Shown piece by piece: positions 63,898-64,000 of a DNA stretch of 64,000 nucleotides. The position numbers and the translations under genes are program-made. Numbering within the stretch: the first letter of the stretch is position 1; every line of letters begins with the position of its first letter. Source of the DNA: Syngnathus acus (Eukaryota; Chordata; Actinopteri; Syngnathiformes; Syngnathidae). The DNA lies in NCBI RefSeq assembly GCF_901709675.1, contig NC_051105.1, forward strand, positions 8,672,104 through 8,736,103, written 5' to 3'. The notes beneath the pieces are model-generated. The model saw only the letters and a list, made by a program, of their open reading frames with translations, did not search any database and was not told the DNA's origin.

Positions 63898-64000
63898 CTG
63901 GCAGGTGTGAAGCGGACCAGAAGAACGACAGGTTATCATCAGCCTGCTGCATGAGAAAATGAGTTGCGTCGCCGTCAAGTCCTGACGTCTTATTCTTAAC

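Overview
The window is vertebrate nuclear DNA, most likely from a percomorph teleost fish. Genes are split into 50-270 bp exons by GT-AG introns. Microsatellites are dense, short (TGGA)n-tailed retroposon stubs of a fish type occur, and the recognisable proteins are vertebrate ones. There are no bacterial operons, CRISPR arrays or phage genes.

Layout. (1) 1-2566 is non-coding, probably an intron of the first gene. (2) 2567-37947, + strand: 22 exons of thsd7b, a large type I membrane protein of thrombospondin type-1 repeats. They join in one open frame of 1103 codons plus stop and end in the THSD7 tail KPLTLAYDGDIDM. The signal peptide and roughly the first third of the protein lie upstream of the window. 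(3) 37948-42871: 3'UTR, an intergenic gap with a 5'-truncated LINE, and the likely hnmt promoter and leader region. (4) 42872-45317, + strand: the six coding exons of hnmt, histamine N-methyltransferase, giving 294 aa. (5) 45318-63590: about 18 kb in which I see no gene. (6) 63591-63897, - strand: the likely last exon of a rhodopsin-family GPCR that continues beyond the right edge.

The order thsd7b-hnmt, same strand and adjacent, matches the tetrapod THSD7B-HNMT neighbourhood, which supports calling the first gene the 7B paralogue rather than 7A. The two proteins do unrelated jobs: THSD7B is a cell-surface/extracellular protein and HNMT is a cytosolic histamine-inactivating enzyme. Their adjacency is conserved synteny, not a shared pathway.

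I found no previously undescribed system. The points most worth a second look are a decayed partial copy of thsd7b exon 14 in the next intron, a UG-repeat 3' splice site before exon 10, a GC-AG intron, a 32-bp minisatellite carrying telomere-like motifs just before the hnmt start exon, a very small retroposon insertion with a perfect 13-bp target-site duplication, and the GPCR exon with RPxxY in place of NPxxY. Exon numbers are counted within this window only. Exon borders were set by hand from splice signals and reading phase.
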